Virus record (IMG/VR): IMGVR_UViG_3300007735_000578
Location: 1-28,983 of that record
Origin: a virus
Direction: 5' to 3' (one strand)
DNA length: 28,983 nucleotides
Shown: positions 21,335-27,557 of the stretch, in pieces
Layout of the letters: each line of letters begins with the position of its first letter
How positions within the stretch are numbered: the first letter of the stretch is position 1
The notes under the pieces: model-generated
What the model was told of the DNA's origin: nothing
Database searches by the model: none
Seen by the model: only the letters and a program-made list of their open reading frames with translations
Made by a program: the position numbers and the translations under genes

Positions 21335-21577
21335 ATGAACGTTGCTTCTATCGCTTCCAACAAGATCAAGGTTGAGTATTCCGCCGTACCGGGTGACAAC
21401 CGTGAGTTCCTCACCTTCAGCGTGCCGAACGGCTGGGATGATGTTAAGCGGCTCGTCAACCGAGTGCTGACCTACAACAACAAGGATTTCACCTTCAGCG
21501 GCTGGAACAGCGACCGCAATGAGTGCTACTTTGTTCGCTTGGTCAATGGAATGAGCTTCGTCGCTACGATTAAGTAA
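21335..21577 (+). CDS. Small unknown protein of 'NGWDDVK' type
   Basis: The 80-residue product (MNVASIASNKIKVEYSAV, FLTFSVPNGWDDVKRLVNRV, TFSGWNSDRNECYFVRL) looks like a strand-helix-strand unit that I have seen as stand-alone small plasmid and phage proteins. ATG is 9 nt after TAGGAT (21320-21325), with TTGAGG at 21297-21302; this promoter is nearly identical to that of 22540. GC content is higher than in its neighbours. Confidence 0.65.
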   Translation: MNVASIASNKIKVEYSAVPGDNREFLTFSVPNGWDDVKRLVNRVLTYNNKDFTFSGWNSDRNECYFVRLVNGMSFVATIK

Positions 21578-21638
21578 ATCGTGGGTAGTTAAAAATAACT
21601 GTTGACTTTCTCTAAAAATCCTGTAAGATATTTCCACA

Positions 21639-21830
21639 ATGAAGATCACGATTGAGTTTGATACCGACAATGCAGAGTTTGAAGATAATCGTCTGATGGC
21701 GGTTACTCGCATAATGAAAAACGTCAAGGAAAAAGTGTTGGATTGTGTTTTTGATGGAGTTGGCCCTATTCGTACTCCTATCAAAGATATCAATGGAAAT
21801 CGTGTGGGTGTTCTTGAAATTAAACTCTAA
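21639..21830 (+). CDS. Small unknown protein, leaderless
   Basis: The 63-residue product (MKITIEFDTDNAEFEDNR, then MKNVKEKVLDCVFDG and GNRVGVLEIKL) has a strand-helix-strand layout. ATG is 9 nt after TAAGAT (21624-21629; -35 TTGACT 21602-21607). Two further genes (21842, 21985) follow with short A/T spacers and are probably co-transcribed. Confidence 0.62.
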   Translation: MKITIEFDTDNAEFEDNRLMAVTRIMKNVKEKVLDCVFDGVGPIRTPIKDINGNRVGVLEIKL

Positions 21831-21841
21831 GTAATAATAAT

Positions 21842-21973
21842 ATGGACCCAGAAGATATTGCTTATGAAGATAGTGTCAGTAGTGACACTGCTGGTTGGCC
21901 TGGTGATGGTAGTGGAGAAGATGACTTTCAAGACTACAATCAAAACGAAGCTTCGGATTATTACAACGAATAA
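21842..21973 (+). CDS. Very small acidic protein
   Basis: The 43-residue frame (MDPEDIAYEDSVSSDTAGW, later GSGEDDFQDYNQNEASDYY) is extremely acidic, with no basic residue. It lies 11 nt after the previous stop and 11 nt before the next ATG, each spacer being TAATAAT-like. Acidic mini-proteins of phages often mimic DNA or bind host enzymes, but nothing here proves that. Confidence 0.55.
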   Translation: MDPEDIAYEDSVSSDTAGWPGDGSGEDDFQDYNQNEASDYYNE

Positions 21974-21984
21974 ATAATAATAAT

Positions 21985-22266
21985 ATGACTCTTACACAAC
22001 GATATTCCAATGATACTATGATCCGCAACTATGATCGTATTTATGATCCTGGTCATAGTTGGTTAGAAGTGCCTATCAAAGATGTTCGTGATAGTGGTAT
22101 CTATAATAAGATTACAGCCTATTCACCAATTAAAGGTGGTATGATGTACCTGGAAGAAGATTGTGATATGTACACCTTCTACAAAGCTATGACTGATAAA
22201 GGATACACTATCAATATCACTAATATCAATGTAGATGACTTTGATCAATATTTAGCCACTAAGTAA
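21985..22266 (+). CDS. Small unknown protein
   Basis: The 93-residue product (MTLTQRYSNDTMIRNYDRI, PGHSWLEVPIKDVRDSGIYN, KGGMMYLEEDCDMYTFYKAM) looks like a compact alpha/beta domain. Its C-terminal GYTINITNINVDDFDQYL has 'DxxxF' spacing. I know no family. It lies in the 21639 operon, and no Shine-Dalgarno site is seen. Confidence 0.65.
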   Translation: MTLTQRYSNDTMIRNYDRIYDPGHSWLEVPIKDVRDSGIYNKITAYSPIKGGMMYLEEDCDMYTFYKAMTDKGYTINITNINVDDFDQYLATK

Positions 22267-22270
22267 TATT

Positions 22271-22477
22271 ATGAGTACAATGGAACAATTCAAAGAAAAC
22301 CTCAGTATGAAGCTATTTGGCCGTAGTGTCATACTAGCACAAGCCGGTAATCAATGTGTTGAATGTGGTAAACAAGCAACATACTTTCGTGACGCTCTTA
22401 GTGCAAAAGAGTATAAGATCAGTGCCACTTGCCAACCCTGTCAAGACAAGTACTGGGGCATTCACCAAGCTGAGTAA
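22271..22477 (+). CDS. Small zinc-binding protein
   Basis: The 68-residue product has CVECGKQAT (about residues 33-41) and CQPCQDKYW (57-65), two CxxC pairs separated by about 20 residues, with DALSAKEYKIS between them. This fits a zinc ribbon like the 'xFRDxLSxKEYxISGxCQxCQD' proteins I recall from phages, function unknown. It starts 4 nt after the previous stop in the same operon. Confidence 0.7.
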   Translation: MSTMEQFKENLSMKLFGRSVILAQAGNQCVECGKQATYFRDALSAKEYKISATCQPCQDKYWGIHQAE

Positions 22478-22539
22478 TCAAAAAAAAGTTGAAGAAAGTG
22501 CTTGAGGTTTCGGTCTGGGTACTGTAGGATATTTCCACA

Positions 22540-22692
22540 ATGAACGCTGACTTCAACACGATTGATCCGCAAAACGAACTTTCTGACCTCTACACTCCCG
22601 ACTATCGGGAAGAAGCTCTCAACGAAGATCGTTATTTAGAGATGGCTTACGAGGATCGGTTTGAAATGCCTTGTATGGAGGACTATCAGTAA
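22540..22692 (+). CDS. Very small acidic protein, leaderless
   Basis: The 50-residue frame starts 9 nt after TAGGAT (22525-22530), with TTGAGG at 22502-22507. The product (MNADFNTIDPQNELSDLYT, then YREEALNEDRYLEMAYEDR, ending MEDYQ) is acidic and helical. No family is known. Its promoter matches that of 21335 over the whole TTGAGG to ATGAACG segment apart from the spacer middle. Confidence 0.6.
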   Translation: MNADFNTIDPQNELSDLYTPDYREEALNEDRYLEMAYEDRFEMPCMEDYQ

Positions 22693-22737
22693 TTTGTTCG
22701 GGGTAATACAACAACAACTTTAATAATCTACTACACT

Positions 22738-23256
22738 ATGGCTAATAAAATCAAAAAGAACGATATCGTCACCAATAACACTCAGCTCGCCTATGGTAAC
22801 TACAATAACCTCACCGTTGTACCTGCCAATACTGAACTAAAAGTCTGGAAAGTCAAACGTGATGGTACTCTCTATTGTAGTACCACTGATCGCAACATCT
22901 ACTATGGTACTATCATCATCAAAGCTACTGATGTTACCAAGGTCAATAAACCTCTGCCTACTGTCAATATCGGTGATATCTACGTCACCTCTTGGGGTTA
23001 TGACCAAACCAATATCGACTACTACAAGGTTACCAACGTAAAGAATAAAACCGTCAACCTCGTTAGTATTGGCCAAAAGCGCAACTACACTGGACCTATG
23101 CAAGGCGAGTGTGTGCCTGATCCTAGTGTTGTTGGTAACAAGATCTACACCAAACGCATGATCCCCAATGGTGATAGTGTCAGTTTCAAAATGACCAGTT
23201 ACAGCTGGGCTTACAAGTGGAATGGTAAAACCAACCACTTCACTGAGTGGGCTTAA
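22738..23256 (+). CDS. Unknown small beta-rich protein
   Basis: The 172-residue product (KIKKNDIVTNNTQLAYGNYN, TVNIGDIYVTSWGYDQTNID, YYKVTNVKNKTVNLVSIGQK, SVSFKMTSYSWAYKWNGK) follows a pattern I have seen in phage and plasmid proteins of type 'GDIFVxSWGYDQTNxDYYxVT', no function known. It is probably all-beta (SH3-like). A TAATCT box (22724-22729) stands 8 nt before ATG, but no good -35 is visible. A terminator follows at 23312. Confidence 0.75.
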   Translation: MANKIKKNDIVTNNTQLAYGNYNNLTVVPANTELKVWKVKRDGTLYCSTTDRNIYYGTIIIKATDVTKVNKPLPTVNIGDIYVTSWGYDQTNIDYYKVTNVKNKTVNLVSIGQKRNYTGPMQGECVPDPSVVGNKIYTKRMIPNGDSVSFKMTSYSWAYKWNGKTNHFTEWA

Positions 23257-23311
23257 TAGGGTACCCATACGGGGGGCTACGTCACTTTTAGCCTATTTAA
23301 TAACTTGACGG

Positions 23312-23340
23312 GGTAGGGGGTATAGCTCCCTACCTCTTTT
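23312..23340 (+). terminator. Terminator at the end of the small-gene block
   Basis: GGTAGGG (23312-23318) pairs with CCCTACC (23328-23334) across a 9-nt loop and is followed by TCTTTTT. Confidence 0.8.
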
Positions 23341-23604
23341 TATTATAATAGGGGGGAGGGGGTATGCAGCACCCTACCGAAGTGGTTCTGAACATACAAA
23401 GCAGCCCCGCGCCACCCCCACGGATAGCTCCATGACACACAAGGAGGTTTTTTACTTGGGAAAAAACACATATGTGTTTTTGTTTGAGTGCTTATGTAAG
23501 TGGGGGTAAAAAGGGGGTTTTTGGGGGGTATTTTTTGGGTTTTTGGGACAATTTGTGAAAAAAACAGGGGGGTAATTTTTTTATGGGGAAAAAGAGTATA
23601 TGTT
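23341..23604. other. Gene-free spacer with palindrome and G-runs
   Basis: No gene is present. The spacer holds a GGGGGGAGGGGG run near 23351-23362, a perfect 20-bp palindrome (23462-23481, centre CACATATGTG flanked by A5/T5), and five G-runs of 3-6 bases within 23502-23547, separated by A/T loops of 5-8 nt, which could form a G-quadruplex on this strand. It separates the rightward block from the leftward glycan cassette and probably stops transcription from both sides. Confidence 0.5.
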
Positions 23605-24267
23605 TTATGTGGTTAATTTGGTGGCGACTATATCCATTGGCAAAATGTTGTATGTGTAGTTATTTGAATTCAGGATATTGGTGATTGTATTTTTGTCTTG
23701 GTCAGAGTGGTTATGAAATTCTAGAATTATTATGTGGGGGGTAAATTGAGAGAGGTTGATTTGTTTTAGAATTTCGCATTCGTATCCTTCTGTGTCTATT
23801 ACCAAAATGTCTATGTTATTGATATTGTGTTGTGTTACAAAGTGATTGAAGGTTAGGGTATTTACTTGCAGTTTGATTATGTTATTTTTTAGGTAATTGT
23901 TTACATCGTGGTTGTTGACGATATTTTGCCAATATGGGTCTATGATATTTTTGTTGGTGAAGAAGCTGGAGCAACCTTTTAGCCAAGTTGGCATAGAGTG
24001 GTTGTAGGGAATATAGTTTATAAATTCTGTGCCTGATGTATTTGTGATTGCGTAGTTGTGGCAGTGTACATTTTTATAATCTTTGTAGGTGTTGCATAAT
24101 TCTTTGTAGTATTGTGGTATGGGTTCCAGTGTGTGTAGGGTGGCATTGGGATATTGAGATATTATAGGTTTTATAAAATCGTCTTGAGTGCCGTCGTTGC
24201 CGCCTATTTGCAGAATGGTGGCGTTTGGGTTTGATTGTAGAAATGTGGATATGGTATTAAATATCAT
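23605..24267 (-). CDS. FkbM-family methyltransferase
   Basis: The 220-residue product has the FkbM layout: ATILQIGGNDGTQDDFI (AdoMet motif I), TLHTLEPIPQYYKEL, a middle loop, and IDILVIDTEGYECEIL (motif IV/VI with the typical DTEG). FkbM enzymes O-methylate sugars or antibiotics. Here it is the last gene of a leftward cassette with an acetyltransferase and a glycosyltransferase-like gene, so methylation of a surface or tail sugar is likely. Codon use is strongly A/T. No promoter lies in the 10-nt gap to the previous gene. Confidence 0.88.
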   Translation of the reverse strand: MIFNTISTFLQSNPNATILQIGGNDGTQDDFIKPIISQYPNATLHTLEPIPQYYKELCNTYKDYKNVHCHNYAITNTSGTEFINYIPYNHSMPTWLKGCSSFFTNKNIIDPYWQNIVNNHDVNNYLKNNIIKLQVNTLTFNHFVTQHNINNIDILVIDTEGYECEILKQINLSQFTPHIIILEFHNHSDQDKNTITNILNSNNYTYNILPMDIVATKLTT

Positions 24268-24277
24268 ATTATTTTTA

Positions 24278-24745
24278 TTAGATGTGTCGAACGTGTCGAG
24301 CTGGGTTGCCGTAGGCTAGGTAGTGTGGTTTGATATTTTTGGTGACGACTGAACCTGCGCCTATCATAGCCAATTCGCCTATGGTTATGCCGCAGATGAT
24401 GGTGGAGTTTGCGCAGATGCTTGCGCCTTGTTTTACTATAGTTTTTCTGAATCTGTCTGTCCAATCGCCTTGTGCTCTTGGAAACATATCATTGGTGGTA
24501 ATTACGTTTGGGCCGATGAATACATTATCTTCGATGGTTAGTCCTTCGTAGATGAGGCTATGGTTTTGAATTTTGCAATTGTTTCCTATGATAACGTTTG
24601 GTCCTATGTATACGCCTTCGCCTATGATGCAGTTGGATCCTATTGTGGTATTTTTGCATATATGGGAGAATGCCCATATTTTGGTATTTTCTCCTATATT
24701 GGAGATGTGGGTATCTATGATGGCGGATGGGTGTATTGTTGGCAT
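24278..24745 (-). CDS. Left-handed beta-helix (hexapeptide) acyltransferase, WbpD/WlbB-like
   Basis: The 155-residue protein starts [20 protein letters not shown] and shows repeated hexapeptides ([38 protein letters not shown]), then the sugar-acetyltransferase loop [11 protein letters not shown] and closing repeats [20 protein letters not shown] with GNPARHV. This is the pattern of N-acetyltransferases acting on amino sugars (UDP-2-acetamido-3-amino sugar type). It acts in the same pathway as its cassette partners. The substrate is not provable from sequence. Confidence 0.88.
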   Translation of the reverse strand: MPTIHPSAIIDTHISNIGENTKIWAFSHICKNTTIGSNCIIGEGVYIGPNVIIGNNCKIQNHSLIYEGLTIEDNVFIGPNVITTNDMFPRAQGDWTDRFRKTIVKQGASICANSTIICGITIGELAMIGAGSVVTKNIKPHYLAYGNPARHVRHI

Positions 24746-24754
24746 ACAGTCAAA

Positions 24755-25420
24755 TCAGAAGGTTTTGATTATTTCTTTATTATTGAAGCATTGTGAAGGG
24801 TCAAAGTAGCTTTTTTGGTAAAAGTGGCTTAGGTGGATGGCGTGTGCTTGTTTTATTATGTATTGTTTATATTTTTTGTCTGAGAATACTCTGTGGCTAA
24901 AAAGCAGGTCTGAGCTACTGTATGGCCATTGTAGTGTTTGGAAAGGATATTGTTGCCATATGTGTTTGTGCATGCCTGTGTAGCACCAGCCTGTGAATGC
25001 GGATTCTATGATATCTGGCAGTGCGTTGACTTGGTGAGTTTTGTAGGTGTGGTGTAGAATATTGTTTACGAATTGATTGGTGGTGAAGTTTGGTTTAAAT
25101 ATTAGGTTATGAAAGTTATTGGGTTTTACGATGGTGGTGTGGTTTGCGTTTTGTCTATACAGACACCAGCCTGAGACGATATTGTGATAATGTAGGTGGT
25201 GTTGTAGGTTTATGAAGTTTTCTTTTTTTATGAGTGCGTCGTCTGAGGTGATGAAGTAGTATTTGAAGTTTGAGTTATTAACAAAGTCATTGATGATGGG
25301 TGCTAATTCGAATTCTTTGTATCCTTTGAACCAAATTTTTTCGCATGGCAGGCTCAGGTTGCAATCTATTACTGATTGTATATTTCTAACTGATAGTATC
25401 ATTAATACTGTATCGTGCAT
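24755..25420 (-). CDS. Glycosyltransferase-like protein
   Basis: The 221-residue product has FKYYFITSDDALIKKENF (a GT-A-like strand followed by DD, about residues 53-70), GWCLYRQNANHTTIV, TGWCYTGMHKHIWQQYPFQT and HAIHLSHFYQ, all typical of small phage glycosyltransferase-like proteins that act on surface sugars. A classical DxD is only approximated by SDDA. The neighbours are a hexapeptide acetyltransferase and an unknown gene 4 nt upstream. Enzyme class is likely; donor and acceptor are unknown. Confidence 0.65.
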   Translation of the reverse strand: MHDTVLMILSVRNIQSVIDCNLSLPCEKIWFKGYKEFELAPIINDFVNNSNFKYYFITSDDALIKKENFINLQHHLHYHNIVSGWCLYRQNANHTTIVKPNNFHNLIFKPNFTTNQFVNNILHHTYKTHQVNALPDIIESAFTGWCYTGMHKHIWQQYPFQTLQWPYSSSDLLFSHRVFSDKKYKQYIIKQAHAIHLSHFYQKSYFDPSQCFNNKEIIKTF

Positions 25421-25424
25421 ATGA

Positions 25425-26093
25425 TTAAATTATGGTAGTGTAGTAGTATAGTATATCGTTGATGATATCCAGAGAATTTTTGTTATGTAAACCAGTTGGG
25501 TGATAATTTACGTCTGGATTTTGGCTATTGGGTTGATAAAATCTGCCGATGTGTAAACCTAGGTAATATTGTTTATTTGCATCATTGGTTTTATATTTTA
25601 CATCTGCGATGTGGTCGAATTCTGTGGTAGAGGCGACTGTATCATTTTTTATAGATATGTCGCATTGCATTTGTTTTTTGAAATTTTCTATAACATTCAT
25701 CCAGGTGTATAGTTCTCTATCATCTTTTGGATGTAGAGTAAAGTTGACCAATTTGAATTTGCAGTCTAAAGTATCTGATTGATACAATTCGGTGTTATAA
25801 TAAATGTCTACGTGATATGGCACAAAGAATTTGGAAAAGCTTGGTTGTATCCAGCATCCCAGGTTGCAATCGTTTACTGTTAGTATTGTTTTGTTTGATG
25901 TGGATTCTAATTCTTCGATTGTTGCGGTTATGCCCAATTGGTCTGGGTGTGTTTGCAGGCTACGTTTTATTTTTTTGTGACAAAAATAAACTTTTACCAT
26001 ATAGTGAGATTCTTTACCTGCGGCAAATTCTGGGTCATAAAAGTTATTGTCTATTTTGAGACCGTCTGTGTAATCTAATGTAAAATTGTGCAT
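25425..26093 (-). CDS. Unknown protein, first gene of the glycan cassette
   Basis: The 222-residue product opens MHNFTLDYTDGLKIDNNFYD and contains KESHYMVKVYFCHKKIKRSL, TILTVNDCNLGCWIQPSFSK and a C-terminal YYLGLHIGRFYQPNS. It is beta-rich in appearance. I recognise no family. Its position at the head of the cassette suggests a role in the same sugar modification, for example as the acceptor protein. Upstream CTATATTAGTTATG recalls, weakly, the late-type motif before other genes. Confidence 0.55.
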   Translation of the reverse strand: MHNFTLDYTDGLKIDNNFYDPEFAAGKESHYMVKVYFCHKKIKRSLQTHPDQLGITATIEELESTSNKTILTVNDCNLGCWIQPSFSKFFVPYHVDIYYNTELYQSDTLDCKFKLVNFTLHPKDDRELYTWMNVIENFKKQMQCDISIKNDTVASTTEFDHIADVKYKTNDANKQYYLGLHIGRFYQPNSQNPDVNYHPTGLHNKNSLDIINDILYYYTTII

Positions 26094-26163
26094 AACTAAT
26101 ATAGATAGAATTGATGTAATAAGTGGTTATAATTTTAATTTAATATAATAAGTTTAATGATTA

Positions 26164-26337
26164 ATGGTTGAGTATGTATTTTGCGATATGTTTACATTGA
26201 GTGAAGAACAACGTAATATAATTGGTTGGGTAGTTACAATAGGAGTGAGTTTTGGGGTTAGTGCTTTAACAGTATTAACGATGTATTGTATTTATAGTTT
26301 GTATAGAATTATAAAGAATTTTAGTAAAAATTATTGA
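26164..26337 (+). CDS. Small membrane protein
   Basis: The 57-residue frame (MVEYVFCDMFTLSEEQRN, then IIGWVVTIGVSFGVSALTVL and MYCIYSLYRIIKNFSKNY) has one or two membrane helices and a basic end, the typical inside-positive tail. Met9 is an alternative start. No clear promoter or ribosome site is seen, so the call rests on composition. Confidence 0.45.
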   Translation: MVEYVFCDMFTLSEEQRNIIGWVVTIGVSFGVSALTVLTMYCIYSLYRIIKNFSKNY

Positions 26338-26370
26338 TGTTTTTTAAATTGAGTGATATATATTAACATA

Positions 26371-26448
26371 ATGAGAGTACAGTATACACATATTAAACGC
26401 TGGGATACATTTACAAATTGTGAATGTGTTGGCGGTGATATTGTATAG
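26371..26448 (+). CDS. Possible micro-protein
   Basis: A 25-residue frame (MRVQYTHIKRWDTFTNCECV, GGDIV) starts after TATATTAACATA and stops at TAG 26446-26448, shortly before a terminator. Nothing else supports it. Confidence 0.25.
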   Translation: MRVQYTHIKRWDTFTNCECVGGDIV

Positions 26449-26480
26449 ACTCAAATTTGGTCAACTTCGAAACAATATCA

Positions 26481-26508
26481 ACCGTCACAGAAAAAGTGAC
26501 GGTTTTTT
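26481..26508 (+). terminator. Rho-independent terminator
   Basis: ACCGTCAC pairs with GTGACGGT across a 7-nt loop, followed by a T run. It isolates the tRNA region from upstream transcription. Confidence 0.9.
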
Positions 26509-26518
26509 GTTTTTGGGG

Positions 26519-26546
26519 TTGACGTTCTTTGAAGTTGTGGTAAAGT
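26519..26546 (+). promoter_or_regulatory. Promoter upstream of the tRNA cluster
   Basis: TTGACG (26519-26524), a 16-nt spacer ending in TGG, and TAAAGT (26541-26546). Exactly 9 nt later stands GTG, the spacing seen for leaderless genes here, opening an 11-codon frame (26556-26591, MNDESISLKKI). Confidence 0.65.
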
Positions 26547-26601
26547 AGTTAAACAGTGAACGACGAAAGTATTTCATTGAAGAAAATTTAAAGAAAGTTT
26601 G

Positions 26602-26629
26602 TTGACAACTGTTAAAGTTGTGATAGACT
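26602..26629 (+). promoter_or_regulatory. Second promoter of the tRNA cluster
   Basis: TTGACA (26602-26607), a 16-nt spacer and TAGACT (26624-26629). It lies 177 nt before the first tRNA and probably drives the leader RNA and the cluster. Confidence 0.65.
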
Positions 26630-26635
26630 TAGAGA

Positions 26636-26800
26636 AGATTGTGGAAGGCTTGAAACTCCATCTGTTGAGCCACCGCCAGTAACCAAAGGTAAAGACTGGG
26701 AAAATCAATTGATTGGTCCGTGGGTGTTATGCTCTAATACAGAACCCATAGGGCGATAATGACATAACTGAGGTTATTGTTATAAGTAAATGTAAAATAC
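26636..26800 (+). ncRNA. Structured leader RNA before tRNA-Thr
   Basis: No frame is convincing. Several stems can be drawn: CCAGT/ACTGG (about 26678-26699), GGGTGTT...AACCC around 26723-26750, and a long imperfect hairpin around 26755-26788 (ATAATGACATAAC with GTTATTGTTAT). It could be an unrecognised small RNA or a degenerate tRNA processed from the same transcript. Confidence 0.35.
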
Positions 26801-26805
26801 TTTGC

Positions 26806-26881
26806 GCCAAAGTAGCTCAATTGGCAGAGCAGGACTTTTGTAAAGTTCAGGTTGCAGGTTCAATTCCTGTCTTTGGCTCCA
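26806..26881 (+). tRNA. tRNA-Thr (TGT)
   Basis: Acceptor GCCAAAG/CTTTGGC, D-stem GCTC/GAGC with loop AATTGGCA, anticodon stem GGACT/AGTTC with loop TTTGTAA (anticodon TGT 26839-26841), T-arm GCAGG-TTCAATT-CCTGT, encoded CCA. Canonical GG and TTC elbow bases. Two stem positions in the anticodon arm are non-Watson-Crick. Confidence 0.93.
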
Positions 26882-26893
26882 GTTTATAGTAAT

Positions 26894-26969
26894 GGTGATA
26901 TTGGTGTAACAGTTAGCATTTGAGTTTGTGAAACTCATGGAACGAGGGCAGCACTCGTATATCACCCCA
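26894..26969 (+). tRNA. tRNA-His (GTG) with altered elbow
   Basis: An extra 5' G (26894) pairs with C73 (26966), the hallmark of tRNA-His. Acceptor GTGATAT/ATATCAC, D-stem GTGT/GCAT with loop AACAGTTA (no GG), anticodon stem TGAGT/ACTCA with loop TTGTGAA (GTG 26928-26930), T-arm ACGAG-GGCAGCA-CTCGT, encoded CCA. The T-loop lacks TTC and the D-loop lacks GG, as in tRNA-Glu, -Asn and -Tyr here. Confidence 0.88.
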
Positions 26970-26975
26970 ATTTAT

Positions 26976-27053
26976 GCTTCGGTGGTGAAAATGGATATAT
27001 CACGCAATGCTACGAACATTGAGTTTGGGGTTCGAATCCTCACTGAAGCACCA
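26976..27053 (+). tRNA. tRNA-Arg (ACG)
   Basis: Acceptor GCTTCGG/CTGAAGC, D-loop with GG, anticodon stem CAATG/CATTG with loop CTACGAA (ACG 27012-27014), T-arm TGGGG-TTCGAAT-CCTCA, discriminator A and encoded CCA. A at the wobble position would need conversion to inosine by a host TadA-type deaminase to read all CGN codons in its set. Confidence 0.9.
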
Positions 27054-27060
27054 TTTTAAT

Positions 27061-27135
27061 GGCCTATTCGACAACCAGCTAAGTCACCTGACTTTCACTC
27101 AGGAGTAGCCGGGGCAGCACCGGCATAGGCTACCA
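27061..27135 (+). tRNA. tRNA-Glu (TTC) with altered elbow
   Basis: Acceptor GGCCTAT/ATAGGCT, short D-stem GAC/GTC with loop AACCAGCTAA (no GG), anticodon stem CCTGA/TCAGG with loop CTTTCAC (TTC 27094-27096), T-arm GCCGG-GGCAGCA-CCGGC, encoded CCA. All stems pair well, so it is no pseudogene, yet the T-loop is the same noncanonical GGCAGCA as in tRNA-His. Confidence 0.88.
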
Positions 27136-27142
27136 TTTCAAT

Positions 27143-27219
27143 ATCCGCCAATGTTCCAAGGTTAGGCGAGTTGGACTCCAAATCCGACTGGGTAAGTTCG
27201 ATTCTTACGGTGGATGCCA
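27143..27219 (+). tRNA. tRNA-Trp (CCA)
   Basis: Acceptor ATCCGCC/GGTGGAT, D-loop with GG, anticodon stem TTGGA/TCCGA with loop CTCCAAA (CCA 27178-27180), T-arm GTAAG-TTCGATT-CTTAC, discriminator G and encoded CCA. The D-stem relies on G-T pairs. Confidence 0.9.
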
Positions 27220-27244
27220 TTTTTTCAAATACATTAGGTGAAGG

Positions 27245-27406
27245 CAACGAACGTAGTTTAATTGGTAAAACAACCGCACGAATAAGCGGGAGTCATTCAG
27301 TTCGAATCTGAATCACTAGTTGAAGTAGTAAGTAATGTATTGAAACTGATAGACATTGAATGTTATAATCTGACGAGGTTATGATTAGTAAATGGAACGT
27401 TCGTTG
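27245..27406 (+). tRNA. tRNA-like gene with a long insert before the 3' acceptor strand
   Basis: CAACGAACGT (27245-27254) finds its exact partner ACGTTCGTTG only at 27397-27406. Between them stand a D-arm GTTT-AATTGGTA-AAAC, a hairpin CCGC/GCGG with 8-nt loop ACGAATAA (27278-27285), and a perfect T-arm ATTCAG-TTCGAAT-CTGAAT (27295-27313). About 84 nt (27314-27396) then separate the T-arm from the acceptor 3' strand. No T precedes a clear anticodon, so identity is not assigned, and no CCA is encoded. It may be an interrupted tRNA or a tRNA-like RNA. Confidence 0.5.
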
Positions 27407-27434
27407 AAATCCAGTAAACATTTTTAATTTCAAT

Positions 27435-27506
27435 TCCCCTGTAGTGTCAAAGTAGCACGGCTGGTTGTTACCCAGTTCGGTGAAGGTGCGAGTCCTTCTG
27501 GGGGAG
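27435..27506 (+). tRNA. tRNA-Asn (GTT) with altered elbow
   Basis: Acceptor TCCCCTG/TGGGGGA, D-stem GTGT/GCAC with loop CAAAGTA (no GG), anticodon stem GCTGG/CCAGT with loop TTGTTAC (GTT 27467-27469), T-arm GAAGG-TGCGAGT-CCTTC, discriminator G as usual for tRNA-Asn. No CCA is encoded. The T-loop has G at position 55. Confidence 0.85.
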
Positions 27507-27557
27507 CTTTCGTCAAAATAAAATATATTTTGATAGTTCGTGTCTATATTTATTAGT

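Noticed and set aside
26556-26591. 11-codon GTG-started frame as a confirmed gene
   Set aside because: The 9-nt spacing to the -10 box is suggestive, but the frame is too short and lacks other support, so it is mentioned only with the promoter.
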